A stretch of DNA of 64,000 bases, from the NCBI RefSeq assembly GCF_000772105.1, contig NZ_CP009354.1, forward strand, positions 496,001 through 560,000. Direction: 5' to 3'. The notes beneath the pieces were generated by a model. That model was not told the origin of the DNA. It saw only the letters and a list, made by a program, of their open reading frames with translations, and did not search any database. Below are positions 1 to 8,600 of this stretch, in pieces. Position 1 is the first letter of the stretch. Each line of letters begins with the position of its first letter. The position numbers and the translations under genes were made by a program. The stretch comes from Vibrio tubiashii ATCC 19109. Its GTDB lineage: Bacteria; Pseudomonadota; Gammaproteobacteria; Enterobacterales; Vibrionaceae.

Positions 1-161
1 AACGACAAACGTCTTAAAAAATAACCCATAACTTACACCTTACTTACCCAGATTTTCCCTGTTTCTGGCTTCAGGTCGCCCTAGCGAAAACGAAAATTTA
101 GAGCGAACAATCCCCTGACGACTAGCGCCACATGACAAACTGGTAACAGTGAGGGGGATTT

Positions 162-186
162 TGCGGCATACGGAATGTATGCCGCA
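162..186 (-). promoter_or_regulatory. Perfect hairpin just after cbp
   Basis: A 10-bp perfect inverted repeat (162-171 with 177-186, 5-nt loop) lies 16 nt beyond the cbp stop on the minus strand. It is not followed by a T-run on that strand, so it does not look like an intrinsic terminator. Such hairpins after a binding-protein gene often protect its mRNA from 3' decay, so that it is made in excess over the downstream permease genes; that role is inferred here. I see nothing else in bases 1-161. Confidence 0.6.
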
Positions 187-202
187 TAGTTAGAACAACT
201 AC

Positions 203-1885
203 TTATTTAACTGGTTTTAGGTCCAGTACGTGTAGTAGACGCTCTGGGATACCAGCCCAAATGTTTGGACGGCCTTTTGGATTTTCTTCGTTCCACCAAC
301 CAGTAAAGCGAGTTGTGTTGTATTGGAACATGTATGCACCAGACAATACTGGAATCGTTACTTGGTCTTTAGCAATGATTTCCTGAATGCCGTGAGCGAT
401 TTCTAGCTGTTCGTTCTTATCAGCTGTTTTGTAGAAGCTGTTAAGAAGACCATCAAGTTTGTCGTTCTTGTAGTAGTGCATTGCAAAGCGAGGCATACCG
501 TCACCAGCTTGTAGCTCAGAGTTGTAGCCACTGTTCCAGTATAGATGTGGATCTGCACCGTGGAAGTAGTTGGTGTAAGCAACGTCATACGTAGCTTCTA
601 GCATCGCTTGGTTGTACACAGAGAAGTCTGGAGTACGAGCTTTTGCTTTAATACCTACTTCAGCAAGTTGCTCAACCGCTAGTTGAACCGTGTTGTTGAA
701 GTCAGTCCAACCGTTAGGAGATTGAATCAGAAGTTCGAAAGACTTACCTGATGGAGTGTCTACGAAACCGTCATTGTTAACATCTTTAAAGCCAGCTTTT
801 TCTAGCAGCTTTTTAGCGCCTTCAACGTTGTAAGTGTTGTAACCTTGGTATTTCTTATGAGTGCCTTCGTCAGACCAAGTCTTAAATGCATAACCTAGAC
901 CTGAAGCGAAGTCATTCACTGTACCGCCGCCGTAGAATGCAATGTCGATAATCGTTTGACGGTCAAGTGCCATTGAGAATGCGCGGCGGAAATCAACGTT
1001 TGTTAACGCTTCATTTTTAGCTGCGTCAGGGTGCTTAAAGTTAACAACAAATGCCTGTGTACCTGCTGGCGGGTACCAGTAGTGGTGCTTAGGACTTGCC
1101 GCTGCATACGTACGATCGATGTCTGGAATGAATGATGAAGTCCAGTCCATTTCGCTGTTTACAACTTTACCAAGGAATTGGTCGTTGTTTGCGATCTGAG
1201 GAACTCGTAGACAGTCTACATCTAGGTTATCTGCGTCCCAGTAGTTCGGGTTTTCACACTGAATGTAAAGTTGTGGAGTGAAAGTCGCGATTTCAGTAAA
1301 CGGACCAGAGCCTACAGGATTTTCGTTAGTGAACGTCGATGGATCTTTAATCTTGCTCCATACGTGCTGAGGAACTACAGGTACTTTTACAATTTCGTAA
1401 GGAGCATTTGAGTTTGCTTCTTTGATATTGAATTTAACTTGGTAGTCATTCAGTTTCTCAACGCTAGAAACCCAAGAGTTGATACCACTTTGATCAAGTT
1501 CTGGCTTCTCTTTCACTAGATTAAATGAGTAGATCACATCATCTGCGTTGAAGGTTTCACCATCAGACCATTTCACGCCTTTACGTAGGTCAAATACAAC
1601 GCTAAGTAGATCGTCTGCAATCGTGTAGTTCTCTGCAAGACGGAATACAGGTGTATTACCATGCATCTCGTTGAAAACAACAAGAGGCTCGTATAGGAAA
1701 TCTGTTGTTGTATGTAAGTTCGTTGCACCTAAGTATGGGTTAAAGTTACGTACGAAAGTGGTGAACTCTTTAGGGTGGATAGTTAATTCACTGCGTTCAG
1801 CTGCTGCGGCTACTGAAGTAAAACCAGTTGCTGCTGTTGCGATAATTGCTGTTGCTAGTGCTGTTTTTTTAATGTTGGCAAGCAT
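203..1885 (-). CDS. cbp: Periplasmic chitin-oligosaccharide-binding protein (ABC transporter, SBP family 5)
   Basis: This is a 560-residue solute-binding protein of the oligopeptide-binding type (family 5). The N-terminus is a clear Sec signal peptide: Lys-Lys followed by an Ala-rich hydrophobic run, with cleavage near residue 28 (VAAAA/ER). Family signatures such as LRKGVKWSDGETFNADDVIYS are present near residue 100. In Vibrio the gene beside chiS is CBP, which binds (GlcNAc)n in the periplasm, feeds an ABC importer and holds the sensor ChiS inactive until chitin sugars arrive. The substrate is assigned by this neighbourhood; by fold alone it could be a peptide or other sugar binder. AAGGA sits 6 nt before the ATG. 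The permease genes would lie beyond the left edge of the window. Confidence 0.85.
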   Translation of the reverse strand: MLANIKKTALATAIIATAATGFTSVAAAAERSELTIHPKEFTTFVRNFNPYLGATNLHTTTDFLYEPLVVFNEMHGNTPVFRLAENYTIADDLLSVVFDLRKGVKWSDGETFNADDVIYSFNLVKEKPELDQSGINSWVSSVEKLNDYQVKFNIKEANSNAPYEIVKVPVVPQHVWSKIKDPSTFTNENPVGSGPFTEIATFTPQLYIQCENPNYWDADNLDVDCLRVPQIANNDQFLGKVVNSEMDWTSSFIPDIDRTYAAASPKHHYWYPPAGTQAFVVNFKHPDAAKNEALTNVDFRRAFSMALDRQTIIDIAFYGGGTVNDFASGLGYAFKTWSDEGTHKKYQGYNTYNVEGAKKLLEKAGFKDVNNDGFVDTPSGKSFELLIQSPNGWTDFNNTVQLAVEQLAEVGIKAKARTPDFSVYNQAMLEATYDVAYTNYFHGADPHLYWNSGYNSELQAGDGMPRFAMHYYKNDKLDGLLNSFYKTADKNEQLEIAHGIQEIIAKDQVTIPVLSGAYMFQYNTTRFTGWWNEENPKGRPNIWAGIPERLLHVLDLKPVK

Positions 1886-1952
1886 AGCTGTTCCTTACTA
1901 TTTGCTTTCATTTCACTAATGGATTGGAATGTCATCAATTGAATAACACTCA

Positions 1953-2023
1953 CTAAGGCCTACCTCTGTAGGTAACTTTTCGCCGGAGGTGACGAGCAGT
2001 CTAGAGTGGCCTGTAGGCCTTAG
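1953..2023 (-). promoter_or_regulatory. Structured 5' leader of cbp with competing hairpins
   Basis: On the minus strand, about 68-138 nt before the cbp start, CTAAGGCCTAC and GTAGGCCTTAG (1953-1963 and 2013-2023) form an 11-bp perfect long-range stem. Each arm can also form a local hairpin: CCTAC (1959-1963) with GTAGG (1968-1972), and GGCC/GGCC around 2008-2019. Mutually exclusive pairings are typical of attenuators, riboswitches and sRNA-controlled leaders. I could not match the sequence to a known riboswitch class. It could also be a DNA operator. Confidence 0.4.
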
Positions 2024-2490
2024 GCACAGTAAGAAAACACCTTAACGTCAATTTTCGCAATTGCTATTCCCGTCAAAACCGTTAAAACCCCTAATTATGA
2101 CGTCAATAATGTTAAAAAAGCTCTATAGGAGTGATTTTTTGGCCAATAATTGAGTTTGAACTGAGTCGCAATAAGTCACCTTTTGTGTTTGCTTTGTTGG
2201 TGGTTACTAACTTGTTACCCCCTTTAAAATCAAAGGTTTTCTGCCGCCTGTAGATCGTGAGATCTTAGTCACGCGTGCTATAAAGCGTTAATTTTCCCCA
2301 CTAAATAAAAACTGCCGTCTTGTTGTGATTGGCTTCGCAATATGAGCTTTATTTGTTCAATAGAGACGATAATAAGCTTGTTTTGGTCGTTTTGAGTAAG
2401 TGTTATAGCTTGAAAATAACGCCTTGTTTGAGTTGTTTTACGCAGCGTATTAACGTCATTTAAAGTTGCTCTACTCATTTTGTTTGGGCA

Positions 2491-2517
2491 ACAAAAAAGC
2501 CTGCACAAGCAGGCTTT
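2491..2517 (-). terminator. Intrinsic terminator of chiS
   Basis: Stem AAAGCCTGC/GCAGGCTTT (2496-2504 and 2509-2517) with a 4-nt loop; on the minus strand it is followed by a run of T. It lies 20 nt after the chiS stop. Confidence 0.85.
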
Positions 2518-2537
2518 AGTTCGTTTGTCGCTACGCG

Positions 2538-5500
2538 TTAGCTGGTGAGCAAATGCTGCAATTTATCGCGTAATCCTTCTATGTGGGTTCTCTCTGGACT
2601 TTGTTCATTACAGTGCTCAAGAATGTAATCGAGAGAGCTTAATACGGTTCTCCAACGCGGAGTCTTAGGTAGGGTTTCCGGTCGGAGGTACTTGTCCAAG
2701 GTACGGGTTTGCAGTGTACTTCGGTCGAGATACACGCGCCACAAACCGCTTTGCTCAGCAAAAGCAAATTTAGTTTGGCCTGTGACCGATTCCCAATAAA
2801 TAAGCGCGCTGGTCATCGCTTCTACCAATACTTCGCGCATCACCTCTTGTTTCGATTTGTTGTCGCTTGTTGCTCGGTCTGCCAAGCGTGTAAATTCACC
2901 ACCTAGTTCTTTAAGCTCTTGCAGTTTTGCTTTATCCCCTTCAAAAGCGAAGCTAGATAATGCTTCAATTGCGGTTTCTAGGTTGTTAATACGCGCAGCA
3001 TTGATACCACCACCCACATTGAAGATGTACATAGAGCGCAGCCCAGCTCCTTCAGGTAGTTTAAGGATATCTGCCGACAGATGTTGCCTTACATCTTCTA
3101 CATAGACATCAATAGTGCCGCAGTAGTGTTCCTGTTCCACGTTGAGGAACTTAGGCGCAATGATTTCGTCGGCGCTTGAACGCTTTAGCTGTTCGGTTGA
3201 GCGTTTAAACAGTCTTGATGCTGCCTCGTTGGCGAAGCGAATCTTATTATCTTCTCGTACGCAGACAATGGCCTCTGGAGCGGTCTCAAGTTGCTCAAGT
3301 AGTCGGCCTTGTGTCTCAAGTAAACTCGCTTCGACGATTGCCCGATGTTTTAGCTCTTGATGCAGCTGCTGATTTTCGATTCGACGCTGTTCCGCTTTGC
3401 TAGCGGTGAGATGAGCGACGATACGAGCAGCCAGCTCTTGCTTGTTAAATGGCTTGGATAGATAGTCGTTGGCACCCGCGTTAAAGCCACGTACCCGATC
3501 ATCAGTTTGGTTTAAAGCGGTTAGCATGATCACGGGTAGTTGCGCATGATCGTAGGTCTCGCGCAGAGTTTCACATACTTGGTAACCACTCATTCCTGGC
3601 ATCATGATATCCAGTAGTAGCAGCTCAGGTTTTTCTTTACTGATGGCTTCAAGCGCCTCATGACCATCTTTCGCGGTTCGAACACGATAGCCTTCTAGGC
3701 GCAAGAAACTATCCAGTACCCGTAAGTTTACGGGTTCGTCGTCGACGACAAGTAATAGTGGGCCGTCTGGATTTTCAGGTAAGCTTGCTGGCTCCTCTAG
3801 TTCAATCTCACCAGAGTTTGGCGCTCTAAAATGAGCGGATTCATAATGGTTTGCATGCTCAATTTGCTCTGTATTGGCGATTGGCAACGTGAAGCTAAAG
3901 GTGGTTCCAACCATAGGTTGACTGCTGACATAGAGCGTACCTTGCATTAGTTCAATTAGCTGACGGCTAATCGACAAGCCCAATCCCGCTCCCTGACGAT
4001 AACGACTCGCGTCGCTTCCTGCTTGAATAAGAGGTTCAAATATATGGTCAAGTTGATCCGCTGGGATACCTTGCCCTGTATCGACCACTTGAACGCGAAT
4101 GTTGTCATCTACCACACTGGCAGAGATAACGATCTTCCCTTCACTTGTGTACTTAATCGCATTGCCGACCAAGTTATATAAAACTTGCTCTAGTCGTTGC
4201 GGATCAGCGCTAACCCAGACAGGCTCGTCTGGAACCTGATTAATAATTCGCAGAGGCTTAGAGCCAATAAGATGAGAAGAGAGTTCCAATACCAAGCGAG
4301 TAGAGCCTGCTAAATCGACGGCACTGGTCTCTATATCTAGATTGCCATAGCGCATCTTATGATAGTCGAGCAGGTCATCAACCAAGGTTGCTAAACGTTG
4401 ACCACTATTGATGATGATATCGAGCTGATACTTATGTTCAGAGGTGATTGGGCCATTAGCGCCAGAGGCGAGGGCTTCAGCTATACCGACCATACCATGA
4501 AGTGGTGTGCGTAGCTCATGGGAAGTCGTGGCTAAGAACTCATCTTTGAGTTTATTCGCCAATTGCAGTTCTTCATTTTGCTTCTGGATCAGTTGAAGAT
4601 TACTTTCTAGCTCTTCATTCTGCTGTTTGATCAGAAGGATCTTTTCTCTAATAGAACGCTGCATCCGCTCGAAGCTGATCGCCAAGCGCCCGATTTCGTC
4701 TTTGCGCTGAGTGTTGTTCATGTCGGCATCAAGATCGCCAGCTGACACTTTCTCTGCTGCCCAAGTCAGTTGCAGCAGTGGTGAGGTGATAAAGTTCGAC
4801 AAATAATGCGAGGCCATGACAACCAAGAGAATGGCTGTCAGCATGGCGAAGATAAACAGGGTTTCGAGCTGGTGGACACGGGCGAAGGCGACGCTTTCTG
4901 GCACTTCTACCACAATGGCCCAGTCAATGCCTTTAAAGGAAATTGGGCTGTATGCGGCAATAATCGCTTCATTTTCGGTATTAGTATAAGTGCCTACGTC
5001 GCTTGCACCTGTAAGTGCAAGGTCGACCACTTGACGGCTTTTATCAATATCTTCTTGTTGGTAGGCAAGGGTGCGTGATTGATGATCGGAGCCGACTAGT
5101 AACGTCTTCATCGACACCAGATTGCTCTTGTCGGCGACCAGTTTGGTGATGCCATTATTTGGCAACCTGAACATCGCATAACTGTGCAAATAGCCTTGCT
5201 GGATTATAGGCGCACCAAGCCAAGCTACGGGTTTTCCCTGCTCGCTAGAAAAGTCGGAAATAATCAGAGGGGTAAAATCTTCATTGGTTTTGCGTTTATC
5301 GTTAACTAGATTACGCAGCTTAGCGAAGGTTTTACCTAAGTTATCGTCTTTGTATTTACCCGTCAGTAGGTTAGTACCAAAGTTATCATGCTTGTAGATC
5401 GAGTAAGTGACATTACCTTCTCTATCGACAAGTAGAATGTCATCAAAATCAGAGCGCTTTAGAAGCTCTAGATATGCCCAGTGATAACGTTTGTGGAGAA

Positions 5501-5924
5501 GGCGGTAGCGCTCTGTACCGTTGTAGACACTGGACTGAGGTAATATTGAGGTTTTAATTTGGTCGCCTGAACCTTGGATATAACGACGCTGAGCGTACTC
5601 ACGAGCTTGCTCAATATCCAAACCTAAGCTGCTAAATGCGTTGACCAAACCATAGAAACGTCCGCCACTGGCATAGGCTAATTCCGAACGGACGAAGCCC
5701 ATTACCTCAGATTCCTTGGCGTATAAGTAATCGATCACTTGTTGGCGCTTGCTATCTCTAACCGAGGTTAGGTGTGAGGTACTTTGCTCTTGAAGATCTT
5801 GAGTGTGGGATTGTAAGAAAAAGATCGCAATAACCGTCAGAGGGGTAATACTCAACACTAAAAATGCCAGCATTAAGGTACTCTGAAGGCGTTTAAACTT
5901 CTGTTTTCGATAAAACTTAAACAT
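2538..5924 (-). CDS. chiS: Hybrid sensor histidine kinase / DNA-binding regulator of chitin utilisation
   Basis: This 1128-residue one-component chitin regulator sits in the inner membrane. A membrane segment at about residues 15-37 is followed by a periplasmic sensor region, then a second membrane segment (355-375), HAMP (375-425), a coiled coil (425-460), HisKA with H469 (TTSHELRTPLHG), an HATPase domain (570-685; NLVGNAIKY, GQGI, GLGLSI) and a receiver with D772 (LLLDIMMPGMSG). The C-terminal region from about 1020 corresponds to the DNA-binding domain described for V. cholerae ChiS, with R1074 and K1078 in TRTLDK. As recalled, the length and phospho-site positions match V. cholerae ChiS, which activates the chb operon when CBP binds chito-oligosaccharides. 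The gene is monocistronic, with its own terminator. Confidence 0.93.
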   Translation of the reverse strand: MFKFYRKQKFKRLQSTLMLAFLVLSITPLTVIAIFFLQSHTQDLQEQSTSHLTSVRDSKRQQVIDYLYAKESEVMGFVRSELAYASGGRFYGLVNAFSSLGLDIEQAREYAQRRYIQGSGDQIKTSILPQSSVYNGTERYRLLHKRYHWAYLELLKRSDFDDILLVDREGNVTYSIYKHDNFGTNLLTGKYKDDNLGKTFAKLRNLVNDKRKTNEDFTPLIISDFSSEQGKPVAWLGAPIIQQGYLHSYAMFRLPNNGITKLVADKSNLVSMKTLLVGSDHQSRTLAYQQEDIDKSRQVVDLALTGASDVGTYTNTENEAIIAAYSPISFKGIDWAIVVEVPESVAFARVHQLETLFIFAMLTAILLVVMASHYLSNFITSPLLQLTWAAEKVSAGDLDADMNNTQRKDEIGRLAISFERMQRSIREKILLIKQQNEELESNLQLIQKQNEELQLANKLKDEFLATTSHELRTPLHGMVGIAEALASGANGPITSEHKYQLDIIINSGQRLATLVDDLLDYHKMRYGNLDIETSAVDLAGSTRLVLELSSHLIGSKPLRIINQVPDEPVWVSADPQRLEQVLYNLVGNAIKYTSEGKIVISASVVDDNIRVQVVDTGQGIPADQLDHIFEPLIQAGSDASRYRQGAGLGLSISRQLIELMQGTLYVSSQPMVGTTFSFTLPIANTEQIEHANHYESAHFRAPNSGEIELEEPASLPENPDGPLLLVVDDEPVNLRVLDSFLRLEGYRVRTAKDGHEALEAISKEKPELLLLDIMMPGMSGYQVCETLRETYDHAQLPVIMLTALNQTDDRVRGFNAGANDYLSKPFNKQELAARIVAHLTASKAEQRRIENQQLHQELKHRAIVEASLLETQGRLLEQLETAPEAIVCVREDNKIRFANEAASRLFKRSTEQLKRSSADEIIAPKFLNVEQEHYCGTIDVYVEDVRQHLSADILKLPEGAGLRSMYIFNVGGGINAARINNLETAIEALSSFAFEGDKAKLQELKELGGEFTRLADRATSDNKSKQEVMREVLVEAMTSALIYWESVTGQTKFAFAEQSGLWRVYLDRSTLQTRTLDKYLRPETLPKTPRWRTVLSSLDYILEHCNEQSPERTHIEGLRDKLQHLLTS

Positions 5925-6101
5925 AGCCTGAGTTTAGTTTCCGTAAGAATACTGCTTATATGGAATAGGGCGCACCAGATAAGCGAGACAAAACGTTATT
6001 TTCCTAAGATGACAAAATTAACGAGTTTTTTTACTTTGACAAGTAAGTTGCGATCAAAGCGTGGAGAGTGGCGCAAATTTAATGGCTACAGGTGGGATAT
6101 T

Positions 6102-6126
6102 GCCCAATCTAAGTGAGGGATTGGGC
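6102..6126 (-). terminator. Possible weak terminator after rsmC
   Basis: GCCCAATC/GATTGGGC (6102-6109 and 6119-6126) forms an 8-bp stem 7 nt after the rsmC stop. No real T-run follows on the minus strand, so termination is uncertain. Confidence 0.35.
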
Positions 6127-6133
6127 GGTTAAA

Positions 6134-7156
6134 TTACTTTTTCGCGTGGTAAATAGCGAATTTGTTGGTCTTATTTAGCGTCTCACAATTACCGTAAGCT
6201 TGCTCAATAATCGGTGGATACTTTAAAAAACTATTGGCAACAATGTACAAGTGACCTTGGTTTGCGCTCTGCTTAGGACCTTCGGCAAGTAAGGTTTCTG
6301 TTGCGCTGTAGCTAGTATCAAGCCCCGCGTGGAACGGCGGATTACTAATGACAAAGTCATAATCGTTACTGGTATCAGAATAGATATCAGAGGCAAAAAC
6401 TTTAGCTGTTAACCCGTTGGCTTCTAAGGTTGCTTTGCTCGATGCCACTGCTAATGCGCTGATGTCGCACATTTCTAGCTCAATATCTGAATTCAATAGT
6501 GCCATCACACTACCGATAACACCAGCACCACAACCAAAATCAAGCACCTTGCCGCTTAGGTCAGGTAGTGTATCAAGCAGTAGCTTACTACCGATATCAA
6601 ACTCACCATGACTAAATACACCCGGTAAGCTCTTAATCGTCAACGAAGTTTGCTGATATTCGACTTGATAGGTTTTAAACCAGGCTTGCAGCTCAAACGG
6701 AGCGGGAGTCTGTGTACACTGCCCCCAGTAGAATGAGCAGCGACGCGCGGAATCGTATTTGGTGATCAAGCCATATGGCTTAAACATTTTCTCGATGCTT
6801 TTCACACCTGAACGGTTTTCCCCGACAACCACGATCTCTGTGCCTTTGCCAAGTTTTGCCATCAGCATGGCGAGTAAGTATTCCGCTTCGGCTTTTGCTT
6901 TCGGCCAGTAGAGCAGCACCATATCGGCTTGAGTCTGCTGATTAAATTCAGCACCAAAGACACTTGTCACCTGCGAGTATGCGCTCAACTGTCGATGGTA
7001 ACCATAGTTAGTGGTGAAGACAGTGACAGAGTGACAGTGTTTAGTAAGTTCGACGGGAAAAAGATCTTCAGCTTCTCCAGCGACCAAAACGTGCTTACCT
7101 TCGAAGTAGGCAAACTGTCTCTCAGCGATTTGACTTGGTGCAATATAAGCAGACAT
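6134..7156 (-). CDS. rsmC: 16S rRNA m2G1207 methyltransferase RsmC
   Basis: A 340-residue SAM-dependent methyltransferase made of two related halves, as in RsmC. The N-terminal half is degenerate. The C-terminal half holds the SAM motif [12 protein letters not shown] (about residues 205-216) and the catalytic NPPFHAG loop (about 272-278). RsmC methylates the N2 of G1207 in 16S rRNA of the 30S subunit. Length and both motifs fit the family. The start at MSAYIAPSQ follows a weak GAG ribosome binding site. The gene is transcribed toward chiS, but the terminator upstream and the gap downstream suggest a separate unit. Confidence 0.92.
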   Translation of the reverse strand: MSAYIAPSQIAERQFAYFEGKHVLVAGEAEDLFPVELTKHCHSVTVFTTNYGYHRQLSAYSQVTSVFGAEFNQQTQADMVLLYWPKAKAEAEYLLAMLMAKLGKGTEIVVVGENRSGVKSIEKMFKPYGLITKYDSARRCSFYWGQCTQTPAPFELQAWFKTYQVEYQQTSLTIKSLPGVFSHGEFDIGSKLLLDTLPDLSGKVLDFGCGAGVIGSVMALLNSDIELEMCDISALAVASSKATLEANGLTAKVFASDIYSDTSNDYDFVISNPPFHAGLDTSYSATETLLAEGPKQSANQGHLYIVANSFLKYPPIIEQAYGNCETLNKTNKFAIYHAKK

Positions 7157-7167
7157 AGCAAACTCAG

Positions 7168-7209
7168 TATAAAAAAATGAGGGAGGATTTTCGCATAATC
7201 CTCCCTCAT
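7168..7209 (-). terminator. Strong intrinsic terminator of the perM-like gene
   Basis: A 13-bp perfect stem (7177-7189 with 7197-7209) is followed on the minus strand by seven T. It lies between the PerM-family gene and rsmC. Confidence 0.92.
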
Positions 7210-7250
7210 CTTGAAGTGATAAACTCGCTCAACAGCGCCTAACGTAAACG

Positions 7251-8336
7251 CTAACTGCGATCTTGTTGATCAAGGAAGCCTTGGAACTCTTCTTCATAGA
7301 TATTGAACAGTACCATGGTGACGGCAAAGATAATTGGACCGTAGATCAAGCCAATTAAGCCAAATAGATGTAGACCACCAAGCAGTGAGAAGAAGATCAT
7401 CAACGTATTCATTCCAGCGCTGCCTTGCATTAGTAGTGGACGCAGTATGTTATCAATCGAGCCAACGATCGCGACGCTCCAAACCGTTAAGAAAATAGCC
7501 CATGTGGTATCACCGATTAAGAACAAGTAAATCGCGGCAGGTATCCAGATTAGCGCGGTTCCCACTACAGGGATAAAGGAAGCAAAGCCCATCATGGTGC
7601 CCCAGAATAAGCCCGGGAATCCAGCAATCCACATACCAATACCGCCCGCAAAGCCTTGCGCAATGGCCGTTAAGAATGAGCCCATTACAGCAGATTTAGC
7701 CACCTGTTCCACTTCATCCAGCAGCTTGTCTTCTTGGCTGCGTGACAGCGGTAAAATGTGTCGAATTGCGCTGATGATTTTGTCGTGATCGCGGAGTAAG
7801 AAGAACAACACGAACAACATTAAGAAGAAGTCCATTAAGAAGTTAGTCGCATCACCTAAGATCTTGGCGCTGATACCCACTAGGTTACTGCCGAAAGAAG
7901 TGGCAAATTGCGCTACCTTTTGGGCAATTTCTTGAGGGCTAATGGTATCAAACGGTAAGTAAGTATTGACTAACGATAGTCCATTCACTACCCAAGGGTG
8001 TTCGAAAATCGTTTGAATACCGCCATGGGTGACCCACTGATAGACATTTTGTGAAAAAGCCGAACCTTGCTGAACGATAGCTGCAAAGACAAACAACAGC
8101 GGGAAAACAATGATGAAGGTGAGTACGATACATGAGAGTAGCGACGCCAAATTGGTGTGCTTCGGCATGCGTTTTTCTATCCACTCATGAATAGGAAACA
8201 TCAGTAGTGAGATGATAAATGCCATGACAATTGAGTTGATGTAAGGCTCAACTAACAAAAAGCAAGCAAGCCCAGCAGCAAGTAAGGCAACAATCAATAC
8301 CCAATGGCTGGAAGTTAATTTGACTTTATCTGACAC
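7251..8336 (-). CDS. AI-2E transporter family (PerM/TqsA-like) membrane protein
   Basis: A 361-residue inner-membrane protein with the AI-2E/PerM family layout: paired N-terminal helices (about 12-45), a third at 63-85, a long amphipathic soluble insert (85-150), then four to five helices to about residue 345. The glycine- and proline-rich segment around FIPVVGTALIWIPAAIYLF is typical of the family. Members export autoinducer-2 or act as ion/proton antiporters, so the substrate cannot be assigned. The gene has a strong terminator and no operon partner. Confidence 0.8.
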   Translation of the reverse strand: MSDKVKLTSSHWVLIVALLAAGLACFLLVEPYINSIVMAFIISLLMFPIHEWIEKRMPKHTNLASLLSCIVLTFIIVFPLLFVFAAIVQQGSAFSQNVYQWVTHGGIQTIFEHPWVVNGLSLVNTYLPFDTISPQEIAQKVAQFATSFGSNLVGISAKILGDATNFLMDFFLMLFVLFFLLRDHDKIISAIRHILPLSRSQEDKLLDEVEQVAKSAVMGSFLTAIAQGFAGGIGMWIAGFPGLFWGTMMGFASFIPVVGTALIWIPAAIYLFLIGDTTWAIFLTVWSVAIVGSIDNILRPLLMQGSAGMNTLMIFFSLLGGLHLFGLIGLIYGPIIFAVTMVLFNIYEEEFQGFLDQQDRS

Positions 8337-8435
8337 TTTTCTTGTCCAAGATTTCGATACTGTATCAGTATAATGGCTGTAAATGTCTGAGTGTTCAACG
8401 CAAAATCAAAATGTTATTCGCGGAGTGGAAAGAGT

Positions 8436-8555
8436 ATGGGCTGTTGTGAGAAAGAGAAATGTTGCGATAGTAAGGGCGAGCCTAAGCGCAAAATACCTTG
8501 GTTTGCTCTGATGTTATTGGGCTTAGCGGTATTAGTGGTCGTTAACTGGCAATAA
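8436..8555 (+). CDS. 39-residue Cys-rich single-pass membrane peptide
   Basis: A short ORF that begins MGCCEKEKCCDSKG, continues with the basic patch PKRK and ends with one hydrophobic helix (IPWFALMLLGLAVLVVV). Four Cys in two pairs on a short charged N-terminal tail suggest metal binding or lipidation; this is inference. The start is supported by a GGAG-type site (CGGAGTGG, 8421-8428) about 7 nt before the ATG. It lies divergent to the PerM-family gene and shares the hemL terminator hairpin at its stop codon. I do not recognise the family. Confidence 0.6.
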   Translation: MGCCEKEKCCDSKGEPKRKIPWFALMLLGLAVLVVVNWQ

Positions 8556-8580
8556 AAAAGGCTGCACTCGGCAGCCTTCA
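8553..8580 (-). terminator. Terminator of hemL
   Basis: Stem AAGGCTGC/GCAGCCTT (8558-8565 and 8571-8578) with a T-run on the minus strand. It may also stop the short plus-strand gene, whose stop codon it touches. Confidence 0.85.
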
Positions 8581-8600
8581 TTTCGTATCAAGCGCTATGA

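Larger units (their letters stand above)
1886..2537. other. 652-bp intergenic region between chiS and cbp
   Basis: It carries the chiS terminator at its right end and the promoter and structured leader of cbp (minus strand) at its left end. In V. cholerae ChiS and SlmA bind the promoter of this operon directly; I could not assign their sites here. A 76-codon minus-strand ORF (2278-2508) has no ribosome binding site and starts inside the chiS terminator, so it is not called as a gene. Confidence 0.6.

Noticed and set aside
1945..1958. Possible SlmA site (AGTGAGTGTT) in the cbp leader
   Set aside because: Only one half resembles the GTGAG half-site; the other half does not match.
2255..2275. 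CRP-like palindrome CGTGAGATCTTAGTCACG
   Set aside because: The spacer between GTGA and TCAC is 8 bp; CRP needs 6.
2278..2508. 76-codon minus-strand ORF between chiS and cbp
   Set aside because: It starts inside the chiS terminator, has no ribosome binding site at either possible Met and shows no recognisable family.
2709..3403. Plus-strand ORFs inside chiS and similar shadow frames in other large genes
   Set aside because: They lie fully antisense to well-supported genes and have no ribosome binding sites or family similarity.
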